From Anseranas semipalmata (Eukaryota; Chordata; Aves; Anseriformes; Anseranatidae), in the NCBI GenBank assembly GCA_013399115.1, contig VXAA01005234.1, positions 996,054-1,060,053 of the forward strand: a stretch of DNA of 64,000 bases, written 5' to 3'. The position numbers were made by a program, and so were the translations under genes. Each line of letters starts with the position of its first letter. The stretch's first letter is position 1. Of this stretch, positions 53,110-64,000 are shown in pieces. A model generated the notes under the pieces. The model had not been told where the DNA came from. It saw only the letters and a program-made list of their open reading frames with translations, and ran no database searches.

Positions 53110-53233
53110 GGAGGCTCGCGCTTTGCCCGGCACAGCGGCAGCACCGAGCCCCCGGGGAAACCACAACTCCTGCTCTGCGACGCCCTGCAAATTCCTTCGT
53201 CTGCGGCTGCTCCGAGCCCTTTGGTTTTTGTAG
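53110..53233 (+). other. Probable non-coding first exon of CILP
   Basis: The start is estimated from the TATA box. The end is set by the donor TAG|GTAAGAG at 53233/53234. The exon contains no ATG. It would splice to the acceptor CCCCGCAG at 54786, whose exon (54787-54916) carries the CILP start codon. Confidence 0.5.
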
Positions 53234-54786
53234 GTAAGAGAAAAAAAAAAAAAAAAAGGCTCCTGCTAAATTTTTCCCTTTCTCCACAGCAGGCATTATA
53301 TAACTTTGCTGGGTAATTAAGGCGGCGTAATTATGAGCAGCTGTGATTGAGGGCGAAGTGGAAACTCATTTTAGCAGGGAAGCCCAAGGGTGGCTGAGGC
53401 TGCGATACAGGCGTGGAGACGCGGCTCGCCGGGGCTGCGCGGCACTCTCGGGTCCGTGCTCGGCGGCATCGCGGTGCTCCCATTCATCCCGGCACGACCT
53501 CTCGCGAAATGAGTTTTGCACGGGATGCGCAGCGGGGTCTGGGGAGGAAGGCGGGGAAGGCGCTCTGCTCCCGTGGGGCTGGTTGAGCTCTGTCCCGCAC
53601 CTGCCGTAGGGTCCCCCTGCCTGGGGGGACGTGTCCCCTGCATCCGCACGAAACCCTGCGCCAAATGAGTCGCAGCCAGCTCCCAAAATAGCCTGCAAGT
53701 GGGAATCGGGCTTTCCGCCCGCATTCATTTTTCCTGGTTATTGTCTGGCTGGAAGTTCGTGACCCTGTCGTAAGCCCACAAAATCCCGCTCATGTGTTGC
53801 TCGTTATTTGTGCTTGACTGGGATTCGCTGAGCTGTAATCAAAGTATTTCCTATTCCCATAGCCCCGGTTCTCAGAGAGGTTTGTTAATGCTGCTTACAA
53901 GCGGCAAGGTGGTTTTGCTGCTGCTGGTCTTTGACAGCCTCATTTTATGGGTAAACTGAGGCAGTGAGCAGCCATGGCATCATTTTCCCCCGAGTTCATT
54001 AATTTCAGGTGCATAAAACAAAGCACCTGTAACTGCAGCCAGCATCACTGTGGATAACACCAGCTCAAAAGCTGGGTACTTCAGAAATGAAACACCCAAA
54101 TGCTCGAAACCACAGGGTTAAATGATTTATTAAGCTCCATCTGCAGTAGCCGAGCTGGGGAAGGGAAACACAGAGCCTCAACCCCTCACCTCCGCATGAA
54201 AAAAAAAAAGAAAAAAGGAAGGAAAATATCTGGTATCTGGCTGCCTGCTAACATTCGCAGCAAGGGCTTGGCTTGTGCACGGGGTTTTACGCTCCCAGTG
54301 GTGCTGGCGAGCCTTCCCGCGCCCAGGAACGCACTGGGACCAGCGGGTACGGCCGCGCTGAGCCCAGTTTGTGGGCAGAGGGACAGAGGCGTGGGGGCCG
54401 GGGCAGCGGCTCTGCAGAAGCACTTATCCTGCTGAAGGGCCCGCTAAGGAGACGTCGTTAAAAAGCAGCGCTCTGCAGAATAGATTTGGGACCGGGGATG
54501 AGATGCGATGGCGAGAAGCAGCGGGACGCAGCACAGACGTGCCGCCTCCGCCGCGCGTCCCAATGGGGGACAGACGGACGGGAGCTGTCGGTTGCGGGGG
54601 ACAGGCTGCCCTTTGAGCAAAACTTTCTGCAATTTCTTCTGGAATGGGGCAATGGCGGGTGCCAAATCAGGACGGGAGGTGGGGCTGCGGGCACTGGTGG
54701 CCCCGCAGCGTGTTTTGCTGGGAGAAGCACCCGCAGGCGGCTGGGACTGCAGATGAGCCTCGACACAGCTGCGCTTGTCCCCGCAG
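53234..54786 (+). other. First intron of CILP (5' UTR intron)
   Basis: A GC-rich 1.55 kb stretch between the inferred non-coding exon and the signal-peptide exon. It holds poly-A-rich runs near 53242 and 54198 and open frames on both strands, none of which I can support as genes. Confidence 0.45.
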
Positions 54787-54852
54787 GTCTGGGGAAGGCG
54801 CGGGACGGCTGCGGGTACTCGAGGAAGCCCCCGGTCACCTCTGGACGCAACG

Positions 54853-57800
54853 ATGGTCACCGCAAGAGGATGGCTGCTGCCACTGCTGCTCCTCCTGGGA
54901 GCCACGGCCGGTTTAGGTGAAGGTCAACCATTGCTATTCCCGTCCCAGTGCTGTCCCCAGCCAGCGGACACGGGCGCTGCCGCGGGCGGGCACAGCGTTG
55001 GCACAGCGAGGGCAGGCACTGCAGCTTCTTCTCCAGGAGATGCGCAGGGCCGTTGGATCTGTGCGCTGCCGCCTCTCGCACATTGCAGCATACCAAAGAG
55101 CTGAGCCATAAGGACCCTACCCATTTCGCTCGGGAGGGTTTTGCAGAGAAACGTGCTTGCAGGCTATTTGGATTTGTTTTCCAAGCTATACAGGAATTTC
55201 ACCCTGAAGTGCTCTGGCCAGATGCCCGGGGATAAGAACAGGGAGGGTCGATTCTTAGTGGGGAAGTACCCAGAAACCCTGCCCTGCGCTGGGCAGCTTT
55301 GGGCTCAGCTCCTCAGTTTAAGCCCGAGCTCATCCCCTCGGGTTCGTTTCTCCCCCATGTAGGGACAGGCAGGATGTATTTTATACCTTCAGATATAAAA
55401 AGCTGATTTAGTCATAGCTGCTCCAACACAGAGGGCAGAGAGCCTAAAATGCTACAGCACCGGGGGAAATCCCAGCAGGAGGGACGTGGGGAGGGCTCTG
55501 AGCACAGCCAAACCATGCCCAACCACTCAAATCTAATTAACTCGTTATTAATCTATTTTAATCTCCAATTTATTGACCTGTAGGTCAAAGGCTTCTGAAG
55601 CAAGCCCCCAGCAGGATCCAGATAGGACAGAAAACCTTCAGACCACTGGTGATGCTCAGCTTAGAGAGTGAGTTATCTCCCACCTCGGGTGGCTTTCCTT
55701 TGCTGGGAAAAGGGATATTTGCGCTTTTTTTTTTTTTTTTCCAACCTTAATTTTAAACCAAATCAATTTATTGGAGTAGATGGGGGCATTTAGGCAATGG
55801 AATAAATGCTAATCATCCGTGACCTCCTGTCGGGTTTGGGCTCTCGCTGACACACGCCGCTGGCTCCTCTCCTGGAAAGCTGAAGGTCAAGTGCATGACC
55901 ACAGCCCGTCCCGGGAGGCTGGGGGGCCAGGAGGGCGAGGACGGCATGGCAAATGCACGGCACGTTACACCCAGCCCTCGCGCCCGTGATGGGCTAGCGC
56001 TCCCGCCCGGCAGCCCGTCCGTGTGTCCTGCATTCTGAGGCAGGGGGCTCAGGGGCTTCCCAGCTGCCCAGCCCACTCCCGCGGGGCTCAGCTGTGGGAT
56101 GGAGGTGAGAATTGAAGCTCAGAAAATATGGACATGGATGGCTAGGCAGAGGGTTTGCGCCTCTCCCTTCTGCCTGCTGAGAGAGGTTTTTAGGAAAACT
56201 ATTGGGAAAACTGCAGCGTCCAAAACTTCCCCTCCAAGTGGATAGCGCAAGGCAGTTGTGCTGGGGCTGGAGCTCGCAGAGCAGGGGTTACATTGTGCTA
56301 CTCTAGGAAGAAATAAAGCAAATGGAATTAGAAACCAAAGCAGCCCTTGGCTATGAGCAGTGAGCCACAAACTCCGTTTGTACCTCCGGGAGTGGGTGTC
56401 CAAAGCCTCCGTGGGTTGAGCAGCTGGGCTCAGTGCAGCCAGCGAGGGTCACAGCGCACGTCCTCTGCCCGCAGATACGAGGAGCAGCTCTCGACGGGGA
56501 GACCCGACCTTCACCTACGTCAGACGCAGTACGTTCTGCCGGCCGGAGCCGCGGGAGAGCCCCGTCCCTCCCTGCATGCACTCCTTGGCTTCTCCCCATC
56601 CTCTGCTTTCTGCTTTTTCTGCTGTCAAGGTGCTACCCAGGGCTGTACAATGCCATTTTGTTCCACGGGCCTCCCCTCCTCCTTTCTTATCATCATCAGC
56701 CCTGCAGATTATAGCAGCTGATCCCAAACGAGCTAAGCAGGGTTGTGAAGGATCTTACAGAAAGCCCACTTCAATCTGTTGCACATTAACTGTTTGCTTG
56801 GGGCAAACACAGACGGGCATTTATCAGTGTGCCTCCTGGGAAGAGACTGTGTCTCCAAGCTCACCTCCTCCTGCGTCCCCTCTAAATCACCCCAAAATTG
56901 TTAACTAACATCTATCAGCGTGCCACTTGGGATGCTGAACGGAGATGTCGATGTGCCAACAGATTAAAAACTCGCCCAGCTAAGCCAAGTACTCACTCCA
57001 AAACAGACCTTACACTTCTGCGGCTGCTGTCACTTAAATGTTTTTTTCCAGCCATCACAACCCATTTAAACACCTGCTTTTGGAAGCCAGGGTTTCATTT
57101 TTGAACTGTTCAGCCGTGTGCCTGTCTGTCTTTCTAGCAAATAACCTGCCCTGGTTTACAACAAATCTGGCGGAAGAGTAGGTGTGGGAGATGACGTGGT
57201 ACACGCACACGTTTCCAAGAGGCCTCATTTTTAGAAACTTTAGTCACAAGTGTGTCCTTGTAAACATTATTAGAACATTATCATTTAAAAATAAAACCAA
57301 ACCGCAGGCTTGGAGTGGATCTCATCCATTCAAGCAGCTTAAATTAATACCATCTAGTAGTCTTTAAAAGAAATTCCTTTAACCATCTAACCGCATGCTA
57401 AACTCTTAATAAACCTCTTTGTATTTTACAAATCAGCTGGTCCCCAAAATGCTCAGCATGCTCAGTAGCATCTTAGGCTTCTGTTTTGCACACAGTAAAG
57501 CTGGTGCTCACAATAGGACACACACTTCTATAGAGAACATATGCTGAAGTATGGTTAAAGACATTCAACATGACCATACCAACGATTTTACCCTTTTTTG
57601 TTTTTCATTTAACCACATTTGAAACGCAGGCAAGCGTTGCCCCTCAGACAGCATTTAAATGACAATGTGTGTTTGATTTCCTCTAAGCCAAAGTTATTCA
57701 AAACTGAGCATGAGCTGTGTGCACTCCGCGCCCCTTGAGTTTATCTTAATCATCCTGAATTCGGTAGCCTGCGGGGAATTAAGTCAGAAGCATTCAGGCG

Positions 57801-60800
57801 CCTTCTCGTGCTTTATTTCCCAGCTCCCTGAACATGCTTTGAGTTTGTTTAATCCATGTGGTGCATAATATCCACATACAAATGCATAGCCTGAGCTATA
57901 TAGAAGCTGTTGAGAAAACTGCCTGTTTTGGGGCAGCCGTACGTGTAATGTGCATCTCAGTAACACACCCATGATGTTATTCAAGGTCCACTGGTGCAAG
58001 ATTCAAAAAGGTTTCTGTCTCCATGGTCGAAGTGGAGCGAGTGCTCAGGAAAGTGTGGCCAAACCGGTGTTCAGAAGCGTACCAGATCCTGCCTAGCTGA
58101 ACGCCTCTGGGGCGTGCACTGTAACGAAGCAACTGAGGAAGGGCGGCTCTGCATTGGACATGTTTGCTCAGGTGCTCCTCTAACCTCAGTTAGAGGCCTT
58201 TTACTTCCTTCATGGCCATTTTACCATCTTTCTCCTCTTTGCCAGAGTTTTGAGAGCTGCAGAACCTGGTGCCTTTGCAGGCAGGGCTGGAGCATACGCA
58301 GGGAGCAGAGCATGGAGACTTGATAAGACAAATGGCAAGATTAGGGGGGATCCAGATACTGGGAAGCATCAGGGACCCATAAAAGATCCTGGGGATACAG
58401 GAAAAACTTGTAATCTTGATACAGCAGCAGCTCTCAAAGTGCAATCAGCCATTGCAGGCTGCTGCCTCCATACTACCAGACCCAGGAAGGAGAAGAGGGG
58501 AGAATATTGAAATGCCACAGCCTCTGCTAAAGCAGCTTATAATTAATTATACTATTCTTATACTCCCCTTTCAAACAAATCGCTGTGAAAACAGTCCAGG
58601 TTTTCCCTGATTTCTTCCATTTATTTACAGCAATAAAAAAAATTATCACATAGCTGCTATATGGGGATGCTCTGCGATTGTAAAAGGAATGACCTGAGCC
58701 CTTGCAAATGGGAAGAAACAGGAATTATTTATTATTAATTACAGTAGGCAATGAAAATATTTCAGAATCACTGGGAGACAGTTCACTATACCTACCAGAT
58801 AATGCTCCTTTGGCAATTAACCTATGTCCTGAACAAGTCAGGATACTGTTAAATAAGGGGAGACAGCTTTTAAGATACACCAACACCATGACATTTGGGC
58901 ACGAGTTGGTAAAAGAAACCTACAAAGTTGAAGGCGTTTGGATGTGTGATCTTGCCAGGGTTCAGCTAAGAGCTCACATGCAGATCTGGATTCAAGTTCT
59001 CCTGAAATTCAGCCCTTTGGGGATGGTAAATAAAAGTTGCCAGCTGTAATTATATCCACGTGGCTGCTTTCTATTAATTGTAAGGTTCAGAACTACATCA
59101 CCCCTCTGTTTCTAATACACAGCTGTTGATAATCTGTAAAAATATGTTTTGGATACAATTTATTCCTTACGCAGTATCTGCCTTATTGCATCTAAATTAA
59201 AAGCAGGCACAAGGCTGTGCTGTGAGCATGACGGGGACTTGGGCTGCTTTCTGACCCGCCTGCCTCTCTTCCAGCCTGCAACATCACGTGCCCCATGGGC
59301 CGCGCGAATGCTGACTGCGATGCCTGCATGTGTGAGGATGTGACCCTGCATGGAAAGGTCTCACTCGAGGATGGTTCACCCGCTGCCGATGCCCGAGTCT
59401 ACCTGCAAGCCAAGAAACTCAAGCTGTTGACGACAGCTGACAACAAGGGCACGTTTAGGATCCCTGGGGTCTGTCCCGATGGCAAAAACACCCTTAAAAT
59501 AAAGAAAGCTAAATACGCAACGGCTGCTGTCACCGTGCCTGAGACCAACAGAAGAAACCTGGCGCTCCAAGTGCAGCTGCAAAGATCAGGTAGCCCTGAA
59601 GAGAGGGGGAACGTCTGGCACATCTGAGAGCAGGAGGCTTATGCAGTTACCAGAAATAAGAGTAACGAGGTGGCCTTTTCTCTTCCCGCAGGCAAACCCT
59701 ACATTGTAAAGAGCCCTGACGATAAGGCGAGGAGAGTGGGACAGAGCGTGTCACTCTGCTGCGATGCTGTGGGGACTCCAGCCCCTGACCGCTACCTCTG
59801 GTAAGGAACTCAAGTTTGGTCCCATACTCTCATGGCAGGCAGGCAGAAGTCTTACCTGTTGCACAGAGTTGATTTTTACCTCCTGACCATCTCCAAAGAG
59901 GTGTTTTTTTTAGCTATAAAACAGTGCACTTACATACACTGAGAACCCACCGCTACAAATTATGGTTTCCTGGAGATTTGCAGAGCTGGCATTTCTCACA
60001 GGTGCAGTAATGTAATCTGTGTAGGGACTTAATGGAAAAAACATACAAATAGGAGTTTGAAAAACCTCACCAGGCATGACTGGCAGCTGTGTCTGGAATC
60101 ATTTTTAGGTGAAGCCCCAGTAAGAATTTGTAGCCTGACTACCACCCCATACAATGCGGTGGAGAGATGTTTTTAAGCATGACCACGGTACTGAAAGGGC
60201 AACTCCTGGGACATGGCTGCTCTGTGATACAAGTGCTGAAGCTGAGGGAAGAGGTCTGGCAAAATCCACACGGCAGGATGCAGAGCAGCCAGGATCCAGC
60301 CGTCGCTGTGCTCCAGCCATGTAGTCAGTCTCTATCCCATTAACTGTCTGCCTGTTCCTGGTAGGTACCACAACGGCTCCCTGCTGGATCCCTCCATATA
60401 CAAATATAAAAACAACCTGATTCTGAAGAACCTGAACAGAGGCCAGGCAGGAGAGTATTTCTGCAAGGCCAGCAGCGATGGGGGTTCAGCAAAGTCCCAA
60501 TCTGCCAAGCTTTCTGTAATAGGTAAGAGAAAACATGCATGATGCACTCCAAAACAGCCGGGGAGGCACTGGGGTGCAGAAATCAGTGCTCAGAAATTGT
60601 GCCACATGCAGGAAATAAGAGGTGCAGGAAAAATATTCAGCCTTTATCTCACGCACCCGTTAGCAGATAAGCCTGAGTGAGCTGGTTATCAGCCAGCTGC
60701 TCTCTACAAACTGGAGCTCTGGATTTCAGATGACCTGCCAAACTCAGTCTGCTGGGCACAGTCATTTCTCACTGTAATTGCTGCCTGGCGTGTGAATATT

Positions 60801-63485
60801 TCCGTTTATTTTTTTTAAATCCTGGGACCTGTTTAGGCCTGTCCATAGCCAAAAAGCCAGGCAGCTGCAGAACATCTAGCTGAGGCTGTTTGATGGCAGT
60901 GGCAGGTAAGCAGGAGCTGGGACACTCCTGCAAACAGCACTGCTCTTAATCAGGTACCTTAAGTTAAAGTTGAGCACCTGCTTCACTGAAACTCAGCTAA
61001 CCACAATTCTGCAAGCCATCTGTTTTATTGCTGTAAAAACCTCACTGTGATTGGAAGCAGTGTTTAACTCTGAGGGTTTCAGACCACATACAGATGACTG
61101 TACAATTATTTCATGCTGCTCATTAAGAAATCCCATTCAACAGGAAGACAAGAGGCAGCTTGCAACCCTCAGCCCCAAAGCCACCTCATCCGTCTTCCAC
61201 AGGACTGTTTCCAAAAAGCAACTAATTCATTCTACTATGATGTGGGCAAGTGCCCAGCAAAGACCTGCGCTGGGAAGCTGGATAAAGGGCTCCGGTGTAA
61301 GGACACCGTTGCCTACTGCTGTGGGGTGTCCAAGATGGAAACGAGAGAGATCTCGTGCAATGGATACACGCTCCCCACTAAGGTCACTGTGGAATGTGGC
61401 TGCAAAAAATGCACTGAGACCAGAATAACTGTTCGAGGCAGAGCCACAGCAGCAGATAATGGTGAGCCACTGAGGTTTGGCCACATCTACATGGGGAACA
61501 AGAGAGTGAGTATGACCGGCTACAAGGGAACCTTCTCCATCCACATCCCAGCAGATACCGAGAGACTGGTTCTAACTTTCGTAGATCGGCTGCAGAAGTT
61601 CGTGAATACAACAAAAGTTCTGCCGTTCAAGGAAAACGGAGGTGCTGTGTTTCATGAGATTAAGTTGCTAAGAAAGAAAGCCCCTGTTACACTGGAGTCC
61701 ACTGAAACCAATGTGATTTCTTTGGGAGAAATGGAAGATGATGATCCAATTGCTGAATTAGAAATCCCTCCTGATGCATTTTACAGGAAGAATGGAGAAC
61801 TTTACAGAGGCAAAGTGAAAGCCAGTGTGACATTTCTAGACCCAAGAAACATCTCAACAGCTGCTGTGACACAAAGTGACCTGAACTTTGTAGATGAGGA
61901 AGGAGATGTATTCCCGCTCCGCACGTACGGCATGTTTTCCGTGGACTTCACTGATGAACGGGGCATAGAGTCTCTTAATGCAGAGGAGGTGAAGGTTCAT
62001 TTGGACACTGCTCAGATCAAGATGCCCGAACACCTGCAAGAGATGAAGCTTTGGTCACTGAACCCAGAGACGGGATTATGGGAGGAAGAAGGGGACTTCA
62101 ACCTTGAGAAAAGCAGACGGCGCAAAAGAGAGCAGAGAACTTTTTTGGTTGGAAACATGGAGATCAAAGAAAGGCGGCTTTTTAACTTGGATGTCCCAGA
62201 GAGCAGACGGTGCTACGTCAAAGTCCGAGCATACAGAAGCGAGAGATTTCTGCCAAGTGAGCAGATCCAAGGGGTAGTGATTTCTGTTATAAACACAGAG
62301 CCAGAACCAGGATTCTCCTCCAACCCCAGGGCATGGGGGCGTTTCGACAGCGTGGTCACTGGTCCCAACGGTGCCTGCGTGCCGGCCTTCTGTGACGATC
62401 AAAACCCAGAGGCCTACACAGCTTATATCTTGGCAAGCTTGGGGGGCGAAGAACTTGAAGCTGTGTCCTCTGCTCCCAAACTCAACCCTAATGCTATTGG
62501 GGTCCCACAGCCATATCTCAACAAGCTCAACTACAGGAGAACAGACCACGAGGACTCTAACACTAAGAAAACTGCATTCAGTATTAACATGGCCAAGCCG
62601 AGTCCAAATTCTGCAGATGAGAACAATGGCCCTATTTATGCCTATGAAAACCTAAAAGAATGTGAGGAAGCTCCATACAGCGCCGCTCACTTCAGGTTTT
62701 ACAGGATAGAGGGAGACCGATATGACTACAATACTGTTCCCTTCAGCGAAGATGACCTCATGAGCTGGACCGATGACTACCTGGCATGGTGGCCCAAGCC
62801 CATGGAATTCAGAGCCTGCTACATTAAAGTAAAAATCAATGGACCCCAGGAAGTGAACATAAGGTCTCGTAACATGGGTGGGACGCATCCACGTACCATT
62901 GGCAAGCTCTATGGCATCAGGGATGTCCGCAGCATTCGTGACTCTGAGCGGCGGGATGTGTCGGCAGCCTGCCTGGAGTTCAAGTGCAGCGGCATGCTCT
63001 ACGACCAAGACCGCGTGGACCGCACGCTTGTGAAAGTCATCCCACAAGGCAGCTGCCGCCGCGAGAGCGTTAACAGCATGCTCCACGAGTACCTGGTGAA
63101 CCACCTCCCCATGGCTACAAACAACGATTCCAGTGAATACACAATGCTGGCGCCTCTTGACCCACTGGGGCATAACTACGGCATCTACACCGTCACTGAC
63201 CAGGACCCAAGGATCGCCAAGGAAATTGCTCTGGGCAGGTGTTTCGATGGCACATCAGATGGCACCTCCAGAATCATGAAGAGCGATATCGGTGTTGGCT
63301 TGACTTTCACCTGTTCAGAGAGGAGCGCAGCAGAGCAAAGCATATTTGAATCCCAGAGGAACTCGGGCCAGCAGTCCATACTGGTACCACCAAGGGAGAG
63401 CCCCGCATACCAGAGGCAGCTGGGAAGCCGCCAAACCACCCAAAGCAGGATCCCGATGAGAGGTCAACGTCCTTCCGCATACTAG
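54853..63485 (+). CDS. CILP: CILP, cartilage intermediate layer protein 1, lacking the WxxW-domain exon
   Basis: Coding exons are 54853-54916, 55584-55667, 57986-58171, 59275-59589, 59692-59800, 60365-60522 and 61144-63485. All have GT-AG borders and compatible phases, giving 1085 residues. Order: a signal peptide (MVTARGWLLPLLLLLGATAG), a short basic segment, a thrombospondin type 1 domain (SPWSKWSECSGKCGQTGV, about 61-110), a Cys-rich linker and carboxypeptidase-regulatory-like fold (about 112-216), an Ig-like C2 domain (VSLCC...GEYFCKA, about 217-305), then a large exon with a second regulatory-like fold and the C-terminal half once called NTPPHase. A furin-type site RRKR (DNA 62118-62129, ending at residue 634) lies where human CILP is cleaved. 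Human CILP (1184 aa) is a secreted cartilage matrix protein that antagonises TGF-beta and IGF1. The shortfall is mostly one missing exon of about 90 codons (WxxW domain); the C-terminus beyond the conserved part is also shorter and divergent. The paralogue CILP2 is less similar. Confidence 0.95.
55668..57985 (+). other. CILP intron where the WxxW-domain exon is expected but not seen
   Basis: 2.3 kb without N bases. I found no segment encoding an EWTTWFN-like or GFWCLN-like motif in any plus frame, and none on the minus strand. The left exon ends in phase 1 (GAG A|GTGAGT) and the right starts with GT CCA, so they join as Ser without a frame shift. The intron holds a poly-T run at about 55727-55740 and AT-rich DNA from 57050 on. 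Confidence 0.65.
58172..59274 (+). other. CILP intron after the TSP1 exon
   Basis: AT-rich intron. It contains an uninterrupted 113-codon frame from an ATG at 58708 to 59049, in the sense direction, with no splice pair of matching phase. I consider it non-coding by default. Confidence 0.5.
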
Positions 63486-63930
63486 AGCTATATATGAGTC
63501 TTGGTAAAGTCACTTGCATTTGATTAAATATAATCTGAAAGGAACATCTACCTGCAAGTAACTTAATTCAGAGCAGGTAGGTGTCATTATTTGATAAGAC
63601 ATGATTAAGGTGCCCTTATTTTTTTTATTTTTTTATTTTATTTTTTTTAAAACATTGCATCAGAAAGGAAAGATACAAGGCCAAAGCTGGGGGGCCAGTA
63701 GCTGTAGCGGGTTCCTGCCTTATTAAAAGCATCCCCCCGAAAATTTTTTCTGCCTGACATTAAACAGCTTCACATGATAGTCTAAAGAGAAGACTAAACA
63801 CACAATTCATTTAAGTCATGTACATAAGACATTCTTCTGTTCTGCATCTGCAGACTTTGCCAGCCCAAGTACCTGTACAGTAGTTGGTAACATGAAAAAG
63901 GAATAAACTGATTTCCTTATACTGAATTCA
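63486..63930 (+). other. 3' UTR of CILP
   Basis: Sequence from the TAG at 63483-63485 to the polyadenylation signal. It includes a T-rich run near 63619-63650. Confidence 0.6.
63902..63907 (+). terminator. Polyadenylation signal of CILP
   Basis: AATAAA in GGAATAAACTG, 0.42 kb after the stop codon, followed by a TTTTGTACTTG stretch that could act as the downstream element. Confidence 0.6.
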
Positions 63931-64000
63931 ACTGCAAGGTTTTGTACTTGAAATGTAAGTATCTTATTTATTTCTAGCTTGTTTTAGAATGACTGTATTC

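Noticed and set aside
56474..56630. Segment with a good acceptor (CTCTGCCCGCAG) and an open frame, considered as the missing CILP exon
   Set aside because: The donor CAAG|GTGCT leaves phase 0, not the required phase 1, and no frame shows the Trp/Cys pattern of the WxxW domain.
1..64000. CRISPR arrays, bacterial operons, rRNA or intact tRNA genes
   Set aside because: None was seen; the window is vertebrate nuclear DNA, and the only tRNA-like sequence is the degraded SINE head at 24511.

Overview
This 64 kb window is vertebrate nuclear DNA, most probably from a bird. Genes are split by GT-AG introns, intergenic DNA is compact and GC-rich with few recognisable transposable elements, there is a CpG-island promoter, and two assembly gaps lie in extreme-GC sequence. 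Gene order matches the block that in human lies at 15q22.31 (IGDCC3, PARP16, CILP), read from the opposite strand. An extra gene, a gonadotropin-releasing hormone (GnRH) receptor, sits between PARP16 and CILP on the minus strand. Human has no GnRH receptor gene at that locus.

Layout: 1-6460 holds the last two coding exons of an immunoglobulin-superfamily receptor tail (assigned to IGDCC3 mainly by synteny) and its probable long 3' UTR. 6460-28950 is a gene desert with simple repeats, short tandem duplications and one old tRNA-derived SINE. 28960-29960 is a CpG island interrupted by a 184-base gap that must hide PARP16 exon 1. PARP16 exons 2-6 run from 30721 to 34810. 34811-40627 is 3' UTR and intergenic DNA. 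The GnRH receptor occupies 42592-40628 (minus, three exons, 373 aa, complete). About 10 kb of GC-rich DNA separates it from CILP, which is head-to-head with it. CILP has a TATA box at 53079, a non-coding first exon ending at 53233, and seven coding exons from 54853 to 63485 (1085 aa, complete reading frame).

The genes are not a pathway. They are a cell-surface receptor, an endoplasmic-reticulum mono-ADP-ribosyltransferase, a reproductive-hormone GPCR and a cartilage matrix protein, held together by conserved synteny. The most interesting observation is that CILP lacks the exon for the N-terminal WxxW domain known in human CILP. The flanking exons still join in frame because the missing exon has phase 1 at both ends. 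Other points are a perfect 14-bp hairpin in the GnRH receptor 3' UTR, a uORF that overlaps that receptor's start codon, and a triplicated motif in the PARP16 CpG island.
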